Shown: in pieces, positions 12,501 through 24,099 of the stretch
How the letters are laid out: every line of letters starts with the position of its first letter
Numbering within the stretch: the first letter of the stretch is position 1
Notes under the pieces: generated by a model
What the model saw: the letters and a program-made list of their open reading frames with translations, nothing else
What the model was told of the DNA's origin: nothing
Databases searched by the model: none
Assembly (NCBI GenBank): GCA_016490735.1
Contig: JAEMWC010000965.1
Coordinates: 118,501-182,500 of the forward strand
Direction: 5' to 3'
Origin: Pachyseris speciosa
Lineage: Eukaryota; Cnidaria; Anthozoa; Scleractinia; Pachyseridae
Length of the DNA stretch: 64,000 nt
Position numbers and translations under genes: made by a program

Positions 12501-15500
12501 GGAGCGCAATAACCCACTTGGCCACCAAAACCTTCTCTAACACCGTAACTGAATTTTAAAATCCTTATCATTCGGAGTCACGAAAAATTGAATTATGATT
12601 AACTTGAACTTATCCTGTGCATTAATCTGGCTCGAATGGTCAAAAAGGTCGCTTCTAAATTATCAGAGAATTTCTTGTTATTATTATTATGCAGTTTTTG
12701 TGATGGCCCTGACCTGCATTTTAGATTAACCCATTGGCAACCGTGCCGGCCAAAACCAGAGCTGAAAATTTGAATGAAAATCTTGTTCCACTACCCACCT
12801 GCACTTCGTTCCACCTAATCCTATGATCCTACAAATTCCACTAATTTTTTCCCACCAAAAGGAATCACAGAAAATGCCCAGCAAGAGAAAAAGAAAGCGA
12901 GCGATCTTGGAAAGCTAAAATTAAGCATCAGGAACAGAAGGGTGCGATGAACTCCACCAGCAATAGGAGTTTTGGGCAATTTTTGGATCTTTTTGGCTAG
13001 AATCTGGCTAGAAAATGGCTCAATGCACTTCAAAAGATGTTTTTCAGCAAAATGCTTGGTAGTCAATGGGTTCAAATCAATACATAATATTAATACAAAG
13101 TACATACAGATAATACAAAATTGTAAGTTGGATGAACTTTAAATTTGTTTTGTAGCTGAGTTTTGCTTTAAGAAGCCTCAATGTTTTTTGTCAAAATTTG
13201 TGTCATAATTCTCGTAATTTTCAACAAGAACCTCAGGATCAAAAAAGTAAGGTATTGAGCTTGACATTTTCTCAGTGTGTGAGGTTGCAGGCCGATACTG
13301 CGGAGGATTATACAGTGTATGGGAGGATGTACCAAACAGATCTAAATTCTGATCATATTTTCTATCAAAATGTGTTACTGGAAATTTCCATGCTTGTCTT
13401 CACGCCAGCCCTGTAAGATACCAAAGACCTATTTTTGGACTTCACTTTTTTATGTCTAAAGCATGATACTAACATTGTTCTTTAGAAGGGGAATTATATA
13501 CTTGGTTACTTCCCTTTTTTTTCTTTTCCATCTTGAAAGACTTAAGTTCTTTGTGGTTTTGTTAACAACCATTACTGTTCCCACTCACAAGCCCATGCAA
13601 GACAGATGGCCTATGAAGATCACTTAAATAAATTACGGTGGCCTACATTAGAAGCATGAAGATTGTATCTTTCCCTTTTGGAGTGCTATAAGTCAATTTT
13701 CGCTTTAAATAATCTCATCTTTAATGACTTTTTCAAATTTACAAAGTACATATCCACTCATGCTAACAACCCTTATAAATTATCCACCAAGTTAGCGAAG
13801 TGTAACACATTCTTTTTCTGTTTGCATGGTGAGTGAATGGAGCAATTTACCAAGATCCTTGGTCAAAGCTGGAAGCGTGAAGTAGTTCAAGAATAGACTT
13901 AAGCACTTGCGTAATATTATTTAGTTTTTAGCCTCCATTGATTGTATATATTTTTATTCATTTTGTACATAGTTGTGGATTTTTCACTTTTAGATATTGT
14001 ACATTTTCATTTTAGGTGACACGTTATAGGGCTAACCTCTGTTTCTCCTTTTCAAGATATATGTTTCGTTAGTCCATTTTTTTTTCTGTTTTGCGTGTTA
14101 TGTAAATATGTTTGGTTCCAGGCCATACCCCTCTCCTCCTTGATGGGGTGGGGGAGTGCTAACCCAAAGGCCTTGCAAAGAAGGGACATCAACATTTTCT
14201 AGAACTGTAAGACATCCCAGTAGGGATAATGCAAAGTCCCAAACTTTTTATTGTTGTTGCTGATATTTTGTTTCAAATCTAACTCCCTGTCTGAAACAAA
14301 AAATAAATGTTGCCTGTCCTTTTTCTCCCGCAGCGTAAATACCGGATAGAAACAGAAGTGGAGAACTGGATTCAGAAATATGATACAGATATGGGAGAGA
14401 GACAGGTGACATTATTTTCACATACTTTAGTCCTTTCGACAAAGCTACTCATTTAGACTTCATATTTCCTTGTCTGAACTCTGTGGATTATGATGCAGAT
14501 TTGATCATATCATATTTTGTTATGTAAATTTGTGCATGATAAGTAATAACACTCATTTCTATATATCGCCCTTTAGTTGCACCCTATCTTCGCTATGGCT
14601 TGATTGCGTGGGGCCAAGCTACTAACTCCATGTTAAACAAACTTCTTGTTCTTCAGAAGCGTGCCCTTAGGCTCATATACTTTGCTAACTTTCGAGATCA
14701 TGCAATTCCTTTGTTTCTCAATGTAAAGATTTTACCACTGAACTTTCTTTACTATCAAATACATTTGGAAACGATGCACGATATAAGTAATCATCTTTTA
14801 CCCCAAAACATTCAAGGCTTGTTTCTTCCCACTTCTCGTGTTCATTCATACAATACAAGATCCTCAACGTCCCATAATTTTTGTATAAAAAAATCAAATC
14901 TAGGGATTCAAAAATATGCGTTCTCGAGAATTGGTGCGATATTATGGAATGCAATAACAACTAATATTCGTAATTTACCTAAAGATAGATTTAAAAAGAG
15001 AATTCGCGCGTTCTTATTTGAAATTTTACAGTCTGATGACTCGTATTACGGTCTAAAAGAAATCATATGCAAGGTAAACAAATTCGGTTCTTATCTATAA
15101 CGTGTAATGCAATAATGCCACAAGATGGTAGCGTGTCCCTTCGTCTTCGTCTGTTACTTTAATCAGCTCTTTATCGGAATTTTTATTCTCTCTTTTTTTT
15201 TCTTTTCTCAACGTTGTTCTCGTTTTAATTTTCAACTTTATTTTCTTATAAACATATTCCTTTTAGCAGTCTTTCATCTTTCCTTATCTCCTGGTCCGCC
15301 TAGATTAGCTTTGCTACCTGCGGGTCAGGTAATTCTGTATTTAACTAATAGCAAATTAATAAAAATCAACTTGTCAACTTGTCAATAAATAATTATTAAA
15401 TTACTGTTATGATTTTTTTTTATTTAAACGTATTAACCATTGTTTGCCCCAAAAGTACCTCGGCTTATCAAGAGGGCTCACAATAATACAAATTTAAATC

Positions 15501-16335
15501 AGGCTCACACACTAAACAAATGTCATAATTATAGAGTTCATCGTTCAACATGGCTTAGTTATGGATTGAAAGTCTAAATAAGAATTGAAATGAGAATTTT
15601 CGTCATAACTTGCATGCATTCTGGACCTTGATTTGCTCCTATCTGTATGTCCCACTATTTGGAGATTACCAGTAATTTAAGGCTTCATTCATATATACTC
15701 CGGAAAACGAGCTAAAACGAAAATTCTTAGAAATCGAGAATACTTATTTACACAGTGGATAAGTTAACTACCGACGAAAGTGTCATTTTAAAACATTGTT
15801 GCTTAACAGTGCGTTTCTCAAGTGCAAAAACATTTCCTTTCTGATGCCTCGTAGTTAGGCCTGCATCTCCATAAATAGCCTTCGTCTACTTTAGTCCACT
15901 TTAAGCAGCGTCTTTGGAAAAGCGAAGCATTATAGAGAAAGGACGAGCAATAAAATTTAATTTTGTTTTGGTGGACTTGTTCATCTAGGAAACTTTTTAA
16001 ATCAAAAGCATTAACAAGATTTTTGGCTGGTTCTCACATAGGATGAATTTGATGCCCTAGACGCGATTTACACAGAAGAGAAACGACAGCTCAGCGAGCT
16101 CGAAGAGCGATTCAAGACATTGGAAAAAGAATATTTAGAAATCATGGAAGCAAGAAGGATAGCAAAGGAGAAAGCAGAGGCTGCTGAGAGAGAACTCAAC
16201 CTTAAAATACGCGCAGCTAAGTTGATTCAGTCGCTATGGCGAGCACACAAGGCAAGGAAAGCACTCAAGAATAAAAAGAAAAAAGGCAAAGGCAAAAAGG
16301 GAAAGAAGAGTGGAGGGAAAAAGAAGAAAAGATAA
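9527..16335 (+). CDS. DRC10: Dynein regulatory complex subunit 10 (IQ domain-containing protein D), four exons
   Basis: Axonemal nexin-dynein regulatory complex subunit, used in ciliary beating. Exons 9527-10414, 10737-10970, 14334-14405, 16042-16335; all are phase 0 with GT/AG borders, 495 residues in total. Seen: an N-terminal region with [20 protein letters not shown], helical segments, a Ser-rich linker (~residues 125-175), long coiled coil through exons 2-4 ([24 protein letters not shown]), an IQ calmodulin-binding motif [14 protein letters not shown] (~460-473), and a Lys/Gly-rich tail ([20 protein letters not shown]). This order matches IQCD/DRC10; animal homologs are about 450 residues. 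Introns 2 and 3 hold LINE fragments and tRNA-like repeats. An AATAAA lies at 16540-16545. ATG 9527 is the first in frame. Confidence 0.93.
11346..11371. repeat. (ATT)n microsatellite
   Basis: Simple repeat in DRC10 intron 2, followed by a short GT run at 11421-11431. Confidence 0.9.
11530..11603 (-). repeat. tRNA-like (SINE-type) sequence
   Basis: The minus strand reads GTCTCATTAGCGTAATCGG (A-box-like) and later GAGTTCAAGTCTGGGTGCC (B-box and 3' acceptor side). The anticodon stem is poorly formed; likely a tRNA-derived repeat in DRC10 intron 2. Confidence 0.55.
12451..12532 (-). repeat. Class II tRNA-like sequence (Ser/Leu-like)
   Basis: The minus strand carries GGTGGCCAAGTGG at the A-box and GGTGGTTCAAGTCCCAAC at the B-box with an enlarged middle, as in Ser/Leu tRNAs. 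Imperfect folding and its setting in a repeat-rich intron favour a pseudogene or SINE head. Confidence 0.5.
12730..13070. mobile_element. 341-bp MITE of the CCCATTGGCA family (TTAA target)
   Basis: Starts CCCATTGGCAACCGTGCCGG after TTAA (12726-12729) and ends AGTCAATGGG before TTCA (13071-13074, a mutated TTAA). Same ends as the larger copy at 53757-54725. Confidence 0.7.
13690..13925 (+). mobile_element. LINE 3' relic
   Basis: Decayed frames encode pieces such as [19 protein letters not shown] and [15 protein letters not shown], the WxxLP segment typical of LINE C termini. Located in DRC10 intron 2. Confidence 0.55.
14575..15390 (+). mobile_element. 5'-truncated LINE: reverse transcriptase C terminus plus 3' UTR
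   Basis: An open frame to 15100 starts at [13 protein letters not shown] and contains [25 protein letters not shown] and GAILWNAI. It is related over its whole length to the C-terminal part of the LINE at 24100-26765. The 3' UTRs also match, sharing the stem segment ATTAGCT...GCTACCTGC(G/A)GGTCAG (15303-15328). Inserted in sense orientation in DRC10 intron 3. Confidence 0.85.
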
Positions 16336-16717
16336 CGTAAAGACGATGTAACTTTAGAAATGGTAGCTTTGCACGAGACAACTTTTCGTGCAACTTTAGT
16401 ACAACGCAACTTCGTTGGAGTGCAAGTTGTGTGTCATGGCTACGAATACACACCCACCGAAAACGCACCTAACATCCGGGACCCAACAATGTCGGATTTT
16501 GTTAGTAGCGTTTCCACGGACCTTAACTAATTTCTTGTAAATAAAGTAGGCCACAGAAAAGAAAAATCGTTTCAAAATTTCAAAGACAACGGGCAATCGT
16601 TGAGTCGCCTATACATGCACTTGTGGTGCAAAGCACAGTCAGCTCGCGCAATGCGCTCGAACAATAGATTATTTCGGACGGAAGTTGCAGTCCTGGCGAA
16701 CAAGAATCGTCAAAAAT

Positions 16718-17115
16718 CAGGGGCACCCAGCGACAAGTTTCGGTAGATATTATTTCGGTGGAGGGTAGTTCGCCTCAGGCGTTCGGCGCCGGTTAAAGAG
16801 TGCACTCGGATTTTCGTAAGTAAAACGTGGCCTAAAAGATTCGTAATGTGGTAATAATAGCCCTTGAGGTTTTCGGAAAGGTCGTTATTGCTGTTTTTGG
16901 CAGTGAAAAACGTCAGCTAGCACTTTCGGAAAGATTAAACAGGTTCCCTAGAAAGTTAACTTCAACTAGCATTTTCTCAAAGGAAGATTTTGTTCCCTAA
17001 CATTTTCGGGCAATTAAAATTTCAGCTAAGGAATCCGAACAGATTCAAACACCATAAGGTACTTGAAAATGCCTTTCTACAGCTTTTGCCTGATTTGGCT
17101 CTTTGGGTGCCCCTG
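16718..17115 (+). mobile_element. CAGGGGCACC element, copy A (6-bp TSD)
   Basis: Termini CAGGGGCACCCA / TGGGTGCCCCTG type, flanked by exact AAAAAT at 16712-16717 and 17116-17121. About 400 bp, non-coding. One of four copies in the window. Confidence 0.85.
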
Positions 17116-17166
17116 AAAAATATCTCCCATTGCCAAGTCTTCGTTAGATTAGGCAATGTTTCGTAA

Positions 17167-17210
17167 AAATTGTCTCACCATTTTGCTGTTCTAAAATGGT
17201 GAGACAATTT
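17167..17210. other. Perfect 18-bp-stem hairpin between copies A and B
   Basis: AAATTGTCTCACCATTTT (17167-17184) is followed by an 8-nt loop and its exact reverse complement (17193-17210). It lies in the 195-bp spacer between two inverted transposon copies. Function unknown; it could be a tiny MITE. Confidence 0.7.
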
Positions 17211-17310
17211 CTACTCCTGCTGGGACACAAATAGCATCAAACGTTTCTTTGTGTAACACCACTATCTCGGCAACGCTTAAACAAATCTTTGGAGTGTTAC
17301 GAGGATCATT

Positions 17311-17757
17311 CAGGGGCACCCAACGAGCCAAATCAAGCAAAAGCTGTAGAAAGGCATTTTTAAGTACCTTATGGTATTTGAAGTCTTTTTAACGCGGTTT
17401 CTTCATAATCTAGAAGAAGTTCATCTGTTCGGATTCCCTAGCTGAAATTTTAATTGCCCGAAAATGTTAGGGAACAAAATCTTCCTTTGAAAAAATGCAA
17501 GCTGAAATGAACTTTCCACGAACTTTCTAGGGAACTATTTTCTTTCCGAAAATGCTAGTTGACGTTTTTGACTGCCAAAAACAGCAATTACGACCTTTCC
17601 GAAAACCTCAGGGGCTAGGATTTCCCAATTTCGAATCTTTTAGGCTTCGTTTTAGTTACGAAAATCCGAGTGCACTGTTAAATCGACGCCGAAAGTGCAA
17701 GGCGAATTACCCTCCACCGAACAGATATCTACCGAAACTTGTCGTTGGGTGCCCCTG
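17311..17757 (-). mobile_element. CAGGGGCACC element, copy B, inverted relative to A
   Basis: Flanked by exact ATCATT at 17305-17310 and 17758-17763. The 447-bp body is homologous to copy A in reverse, making a ~1-kb imperfect palindrome with it. Confidence 0.87.
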
Positions 17758-17763
17758 ATCATT

Positions 17764-19106
17764 GCGAAAGGTAGAACCGATTTCTGCTTCTTGCAACGAT
17801 TGCGGCATCGAGAAGAATTGTAACACGTTTTTATTCGAATTATGCTACACTGGTCCTGCGACAACGGCCTTGGAGCGAATGCACGAAACAAATTGTGAGG
17901 AATTTTGACGGCTTCAGCCATCCCTTTATGGATTTCCTCTATCACGGAATCGTGATCGGGAAGATGTCCGTTGTGTCAGGACTTAGCTGTACAGAGACAC
18001 CAAAAAAAGTAAACTGTATATAGTATGCACAATGTATTATTATACTCCAAAAGTTGTCAACTCCCTACAAAGCCGCGTTTATTCATGCTTGTTTACACTG
18101 CCCCAAAACCTTGCCCCAAGGATCGCACTTGTCAGAGTAGAGTACTTCTGAATTAACCCAGTAGTTTACTGTGAATAAACTGAATATACCGCACAATTCG
18201 TTTACTTCGTCTTTGCTTTATATTGTTCACCGTGTTTATTTTGGAAACGAAGTACTATTTCAGGGCTTGCTCTTTTTTCGTTGCGTGCCTCCTAACAAAG
18301 TGCTTCGACACTCGATGAAGTCTATAGAGATTGTTCTTTGAGGCAGAGGCAGACATTGTTTTTTCTTCGTCTGGTTTTTGTGGTACGGTCGGTTAATAAA
18401 TTCCCATAGACTCCACGCGAGGGAGAGGGATAAGCGCGCGCTTCGCGCTCTAAAGTCCTCGCGCGCTCACGCTCTTTGACCCCTTCTCAACAATAGAAGG
18501 CACTCAAACATCAGGTACCGGTTTATTTTGACGCTAATAAACAAAAACCTTTAATTTGTTATTCCACGAGGGACACTTTACTTCCTCTCTGAGTTTTTTT
18601 TTTCCCGACTCACAAAATCACGTTTCCGGAAATGAAATACAAGGCAAAATAAATCACGGAAAATTACTCTGAATTGGTTTGTAATGTTTTGCCATCTCCA
18701 TAATATTGACAAAGCCACAACTACAAATAAAGTGTCGCAGTCGACATTTTTATGCAGATAGTTTGTATTGTTCTGGCGAGGAAGCGTGAAGTGTACGTTT
18801 TGCGAACCAATCATCGCTCTGTATGTCCATTTTCTGGCGCAAGCGAAAGACGCGGTCAAGCGTGTCGATCTGTCAGCTCTTGGAGTTTGTACTTATTCTT
18901 TATTCGTTCGTTTCATCAGTTTGTAGCGACTACATCGCATATATTGACATCACGAGTTGAAAAAATTCAAAGATATATATATTTAGGGGATAACTATTTT
19001 GTTATCAGTGCTGCAGTAACATCGAGGAATCAAGGTGGAAGATCACAAACAACTTTCGAGTTCCATAAACTGCTGTCGTGTTCTAAACAGAGTCAAACGT
19101 GCTGTC
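17764..19106. other. Intergenic, upstream of Kir A
   Basis: No gene recognised. It holds a GC-rich patch with CGCGCG/CGCTC words at 18430-18485 and must include the Kir A promoter and 5' UTR. The frame upstream of the Kir A ATG stays open back to 19035 but has no ATG there. Confidence 0.5.
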
Positions 19107-20324
19107 ATGGAAATAGAGTTGGACTGTCCTTATCCGCCGCCTAGAGAGGAAAAGGGTCCCAAACAACGAAATGGTACTGCAGGTTCAAGAAAGATGAAGC
19201 GACAAAGACTAATGAATAAGAACGGGCGAATTCACGTTGATTTTGTGAACGTTCCAGGTCGCGGACAACTGTATTACTTGGCGGACCATTTCACAACTTT
19301 GATCGAGGCCCGCTGGAGATACGTGTTCTTGATTTTCACTCTGGTTTTTCTCGTCAGCTGGCTGGTATTTGGTTCCATATGGTGGGGAATATACAGTTAT
19401 CGGATCAAGCGAGGCGTAGAGTGTATTGAAAAAGTTTCCTCATGGACATCGGCATTTCTGTTCTCGTTAGAAACACAAACTACGATTGGCTATGGAGGTC
19501 GGCAAATAACACCAGATTGTCCGGAAGGAGTCGTTTGTTTGATAATTCAGTGTATCATTGGCTTGTTAATCTCTTCAACAATGTTAGGACTCATATTTGC
19601 CAAAGTTTCGCGTCCACACAAACGACGTTCGACGATAATGTTTTCACGCCATGCGGTCATTGGACCACGGGATGGCAAACTTTATTTGATGTTTCGCATA
19701 GCGGATTTGAGAAAAAGACAGCTCATTGAGTCACACATTCGCGTGTTTCTTATCCGTCGCCATGTCACGGCAGAAGGTGAAACAATTGTCTGTTATAGAC
19801 AGCCATTAGAAGTAGCTAACGATGACGATGGGGATGGCGAAAGAATCTTCCTTTTCGCGCCAGTGGTTGTTCTACATGAAATCAACGAGGACAGCCCTTT
19901 CTACGAGTATTCGCCTACCGAACTCAACATTGCTGATTTTGAAATTGTTGTTCTTTTAGAAGGGATTGTTGAATCTACAGGAATGACTACACAAGCGAGA
20001 ACTTCGTATTTGAGCGATGAAATTCACTGGGGGCATTTATTTGTGGACATGATGAGCAACGTGTCAAACGAACGTTACAACATTGACCTTTCTAGGCTTC
20101 ACCAGACTTATGCCGTCGACCAGTTTCCGCAACAAAGCGCGCGGGAATTTTACGAATCAAAACACGAAGGACGACAAGGAGGCGGGCAAGAAAGTTCTCA
20201 TCAGCAGGAAATACAAGATCAGATTGATCATGACCTTGCAGATGTTCCTGGGCAATCCATTCGCAGCGGGGTGACGTTAATTCCGAACGGAGAGGTCGGA
20301 AAGGACGCAATTACGAAACTATAA
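19107..20324 (+). CDS. Inward-rectifier potassium channel (Kir A), intact, intronless
   Basis: A 405-residue Kir subunit (KCNJ/Irk superfamily), plasma-membrane tetramer passing K+ inward. Seen: slide helix and DHFTTLIEARWRYV, M1 (~72-97), outer-pore Cys pair (Cys106, Cys138), pore helix SAFLFSLETQ, selectivity filter TIGYG (126-130), M2 (~142-166), RPHKR basic PIP2-binding start of the cytoplasmic domain, then the conserved SRHAVIGPRDGKLYLMFRIADLRK and FEIVVLLEG blocks. The position equivalent to the Kir2.1 rectification-controller Asp is Ser156. The first ATG in frame (19107) gives MEIELD; the upstream frame lacks ATG. An AATAAA is at 20358. It lacks the post-M1 intron of Kir B and C. A vertebrate subfamily cannot be assigned by eye. 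Confidence 0.96.
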   Translation: MEIELDCPYPPPREEKGPKQRNGTAGSRKMKRQRLMNKNGRIHVDFVNVPGRGQLYYLADHFTTLIEARWRYVFLIFTLVFLVSWLVFGSIWWGIYSYRIKRGVECIEKVSSWTSAFLFSLETQTTIGYGGRQITPDCPEGVVCLIIQCIIGLLISSTMLGLIFAKVSRPHKRRSTIMFSRHAVIGPRDGKLYLMFRIADLRKRQLIESHIRVFLIRRHVTAEGETIVCYRQPLEVANDDDGDGERIFLFAPVVVLHEINEDSPFYEYSPTELNIADFEIVVLLEGIVESTGMTTQARTSYLSDEIHWGHLFVDMMSNVSNERYNIDLSRLHQTYAVDQFPQQSAREFYESKHEGRQGGGQESSHQQEIQDQIDHDLADVPGQSIRSGVTLIPNGEVGKDAITKL

Positions 20325-20357
20325 GCTGGTTGTTTGTGTTCGACCATTTCTAAACCC

Positions 20358-20363
20358 AATAAA
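20358..20363 (+). terminator. Probable Kir A polyadenylation signal
   Basis: AATAAA 34 bp after the stop codon, followed by an A-rich tract. Confidence 0.5.
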
Positions 20364-23300
20364 AAAAGAAAAAAACAGTTAAACATTTTAGTTGGCAGAA
20401 CCGGCTGCGTGCACTCATAATACCTATTCAAATAGTTAAAAGACTATCCTACTGTACTTTGTACAATTTTTGTTTTGTTTTGCCTTGTTCTGTCAACCAA
20501 ACAATTTATTGCCTTTCATGTTAAGGACTGTTGTTTTTTTCTTAGCTTGAATGGTCCATGCAACCTTTAATTTTGTCGTTTCCCTATTGAGTAGTAAGAC
20601 ATCTTTAATAATGCCTTGAAAATGACCAACTTAGTATATTGTTTTTCGTGTGGGAGGTTAACTAAAGCAAAAACATTAGCATAAAACCCCCCAAAAGTTC
20701 ATCATTGTTATATAGTAGAGGTTTATAGTGATAACTGTAGGTTGACAAAATTCTTTGTTTTTACACTCATTTATCGGACGCAGTTTCAAAACTCATTCCC
20801 GGCTGAAGCAAAACTAGATGTGTCTTTTTTTTTTTGCCATATGACGATTAACAATTTTGATTGTTGCCCATTACATAATCACTTGAACGGATTTTTAAGC
20901 GGTTGCATTTGTTCAAAGTTTATGCATACTTTAGTGCACGTTTTGGTCGTTAAATTATTTGGTTAAAAAGTCGTATTTAGTCGTCTTTAATTGACTCTTT
21001 CAGAAACTTGACCCATGCTTTTACAGAGATTTTTCCCTTATCTGTCAGATGTGTCCAATATCAGGTTGCAGTGTTTATATATTTGTATGCGGTTTCGTGT
21101 AAACTTCAAAATTTCGTCACCTCCTGTCGTAATTTTAATCCTTGTAACAAGTTCCTTTCCTATTCAAAGCCTTTATTTGCTTGTTTTTGCAGTACTTTAA
21201 TCCCAGATCTTTGTCCGAGTGTCATCGACAAGGAACGTTGTTTGGGATGGAGCTAGTCATAATTTATATATGCATAGCAAACTTGAGATAAAATTACCTA
21301 ATTTGTCTCTTCATGTTTTGAAGATATTGCTCATCGATAATAGAAAGTCATTAGAGATTTCGACAAAAGAGCCGAGGCAACAATTTTTACTATAACAACA
21401 TTTGTTTGGGCAAGACTTAAGAGACGCTAGCGTGCATGTGAAAACTATGTCGTGATCACTTGGAAATTCGAGAACAGACATGAACAAGTCACGCGATGCG
21501 TAAGCATAAAGCGTAGTTCGAGTCCTTTATCATTGATTGTTGTGAAAAACATTTGCGCAATTAAAATCAAAGGTCAATATCTGCAATAACGCCGCTGAAT
21601 CGTTCACGTGAAGTGGTCATTTTATAAACAAAAAATTGATAAGGTTTGTTTAATAACTTTCAGCAGCTTCGAAAAAACTTCGGTTTTACGGCAATTCGAT
21701 CTGCCGAAACAACTTTCTCGTTGGAGTGAGGGTTGTTTAAACTTATTCCCGTTATACTAACTGAATTTTTTCGAGAACCTCGATGGATAACTTTTTAAAT
21801 ACTAAGTGTGGGTGAAAATCATAAAGTGTGACAAATGAAAGGAGGGCCTTTGAGATTATTGGCTCTCTGACGCATTGCGATTCTATTCGGCCGGTTTTTC
21901 CGTTTTTCTTTTCTTTTCGGACTGGATTCCTCTCCAAGTTGAAAGGAAACACGTATTAATAAACTGCTGCTATTTCCGGTAACTTAGTGCAATATTTGGT
22001 TGCCGTGGAAAACTTCCAAAACAGACGAAGTAATCATTCATCGGTGTCAACAAGGTAGCGAGCACTTCTCTATTAAGACAACCGTCGCAAAGTTTTCATT
22101 GCCATACTAAAGTTGGTAGCAAATATTAAACGTCTTCAGCTGTTTCAATCTTGCTTATTATATGACTAATTATATGCGATTTATTCTGCTGGCGGGGAGT
22201 CAGATGCCTGTCTTTAATTGCTGTCACTCTAAAAGTTTAATTTACATCGTACGAGTTGCCCACGCGTGTACGACGCGACTAGGCGCGATTCAGGTTCCCG
22301 CGAGTTCGCGAGCGGTTTTCAGTGAACCACTTGGTTCTTTTCAACAGGAAGTCAGCGACGTAACACTCAGATAACCACAGGAGAAGACTGAGACGGAAGT
22401 TTCAGTTTCGCCTTGTTTTCGTCAATCAGATTTGCTGTCGTCCACGGAAAAGTTTCGCAACATTCAGGAACATCAGTTGTCATATGGGAATAGCTGAGTA
22501 ACATGGTTAGATTTTACTTCAATTCTCCACACTCCTTCGATCTATGAAAACGATGAAAAATGAGGACCACGTCAAGTGTAGAGCAATTTATTTATAGTAC
22601 AGAACTGTGCGATCCCAGTAGGAGAAGTGTGGGCACTGTTCATTAGTTTTACGGTGAACGTCAAGGTTTTAACTTTGTGCTACACGCATTCATATGCACC
22701 GAGGCTTACGTTTGGTTCACCACGTTTACATGCCATATTTATCACAACGGGTATGTAAAATCTGAGCTGACAGCCAATGTTCGTCCATCCAATAAAAATG
22801 CTGGAAATCTGATATCGATAGTGAAAACTAAAAGATCTAGTGTTGGGGTTCTGTTCTGATGCCTAGTGTTTCCTTGTTCTGTCCGTCATTCTCAGCTTTC
22901 AGTACCTCAGATATTAAACGGGCACTGTCATCTATTTTTAGTGTCACATTGAACGGTCAAAAAGACACATTTGCTGAAAGGAAACGTAAAAATAATTACC
23001 ATGCAGTTTTGTGTGGTTAATTGTTTTGATAAAGTGCTACATGGAAACTAGCATAAATTATCTTTGATGCCGATGGCCAGGTTGGAAACGGACTTAGATG
23101 CAACTTGAAACTGAATGTTCGTTTTGTATTTTTATTTTTTAAGTTTTTCCCATTTGTATAGGAGAAATAACCAAAAGTGGAAGAGAAAAGAGAAGAGGCA
23201 AAACTAGTTCACATTTGAGCACAAGGGTGTCATTTGAACAGCATGGTCCAGTTTTGGCCAAAAGAAGAAACGACACTGATGTCCCCGATATTGTATGAGC

Positions 23301-23806
23301 TCTTGAAGGCGAAACTGGAGGCTTCCTGTATTGTAAAGTTGCTTGTTTTACGATAAACAATAGTAAATGAAAGTAAAAATAACCGAAAAAATCAATGAGA
23401 GGTTTGAGAGCTCACCTTAGCTGAATTTAACAGCAAGAAAATGCACAATGGACTCCTGAATAGTCTAAGGCGTCGCTCCGATGATCTTTGATCAATTCCA
23501 ATATTGATAGACTTTGAAAAAAAAATTTTTTTTCCTTTGTTTGATTTGATTTGAGTTTTATTTATCCGCCGAATGCTCGGTCTCGAGAACAAAAGGAACT
23601 TTTTTGTCACGTGTCAACTTTCAGTAGTGTGTCCTTTTAGTCTCAACTGAATGGTGGTCATCATGACATGTTCTGACTCAAACTCAACTCGTGATTAGAG
23701 TCATTAGACGTTCTTTTTTGTGCGAAAGCAGCGGTGGCACCGAAATACTAAAATAATATTCTTCGGTCAATCAAATTATGTGAAACTATAAATCCCGAAG
23801 TTGTAA
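20364..23806. other. Intergenic, no gene recognised
   Basis: 3.4 kb with short open frames only, none with family resemblance or plausible splice partners. No strong repeat structure seen except A/T tracts. Confidence 0.5.
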
Positions 23807-24039
23807 AGCTTGGTTTTCACTAGCGACGCAAGCATAAGCACAAGCATAAGTAGCTTATGCCAAGTGAAAACGAACACTACGCAAGCGAACGCACAAGGAA
23901 AAGGAAAGGTTTGATCCCTGCGCTTGTGCTTGCGCTTATGCTTATGCTTGCGTTAAGCCCGTTTTCACAGTGAAATAAGCGCTCTTCTGCTAGCGCTTAC
24001 GCTTGCGCTTGTGCTTGCGTCGCTAGTGAAAACCAGGCT
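23807..24039. mobile_element. 233-bp MITE with TAA target duplication
   Basis: Ends AGCTTGGTTTTCACTAGCGA and its near-complement, flanked by TAA at 23804-23806 and 24040-24042. The interior is built of AAGCRYAAGCATAAGC-like words in both orientations. A 3-bp T-A-A target fits PIF/Harbinger or ISL2EU parents. Confidence 0.7.
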
Positions 24040-24099
24040 TAAAACAGCCCAGTACAATAATTTAAGGGGTCAAATAGCTTTCTCAAGTGTCAACGACAA

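Noticed and set aside
19035..19106. Extended Kir A N terminus starting at 19035
   Set aside because: The codon there is GTG and the frame has no ATG before 19107; animal genes normally start at ATG.
18752..19144. 130-codon plus-strand frame before Kir A
   Set aside because: Overlaps the Kir A start in another frame; no family resemblance.
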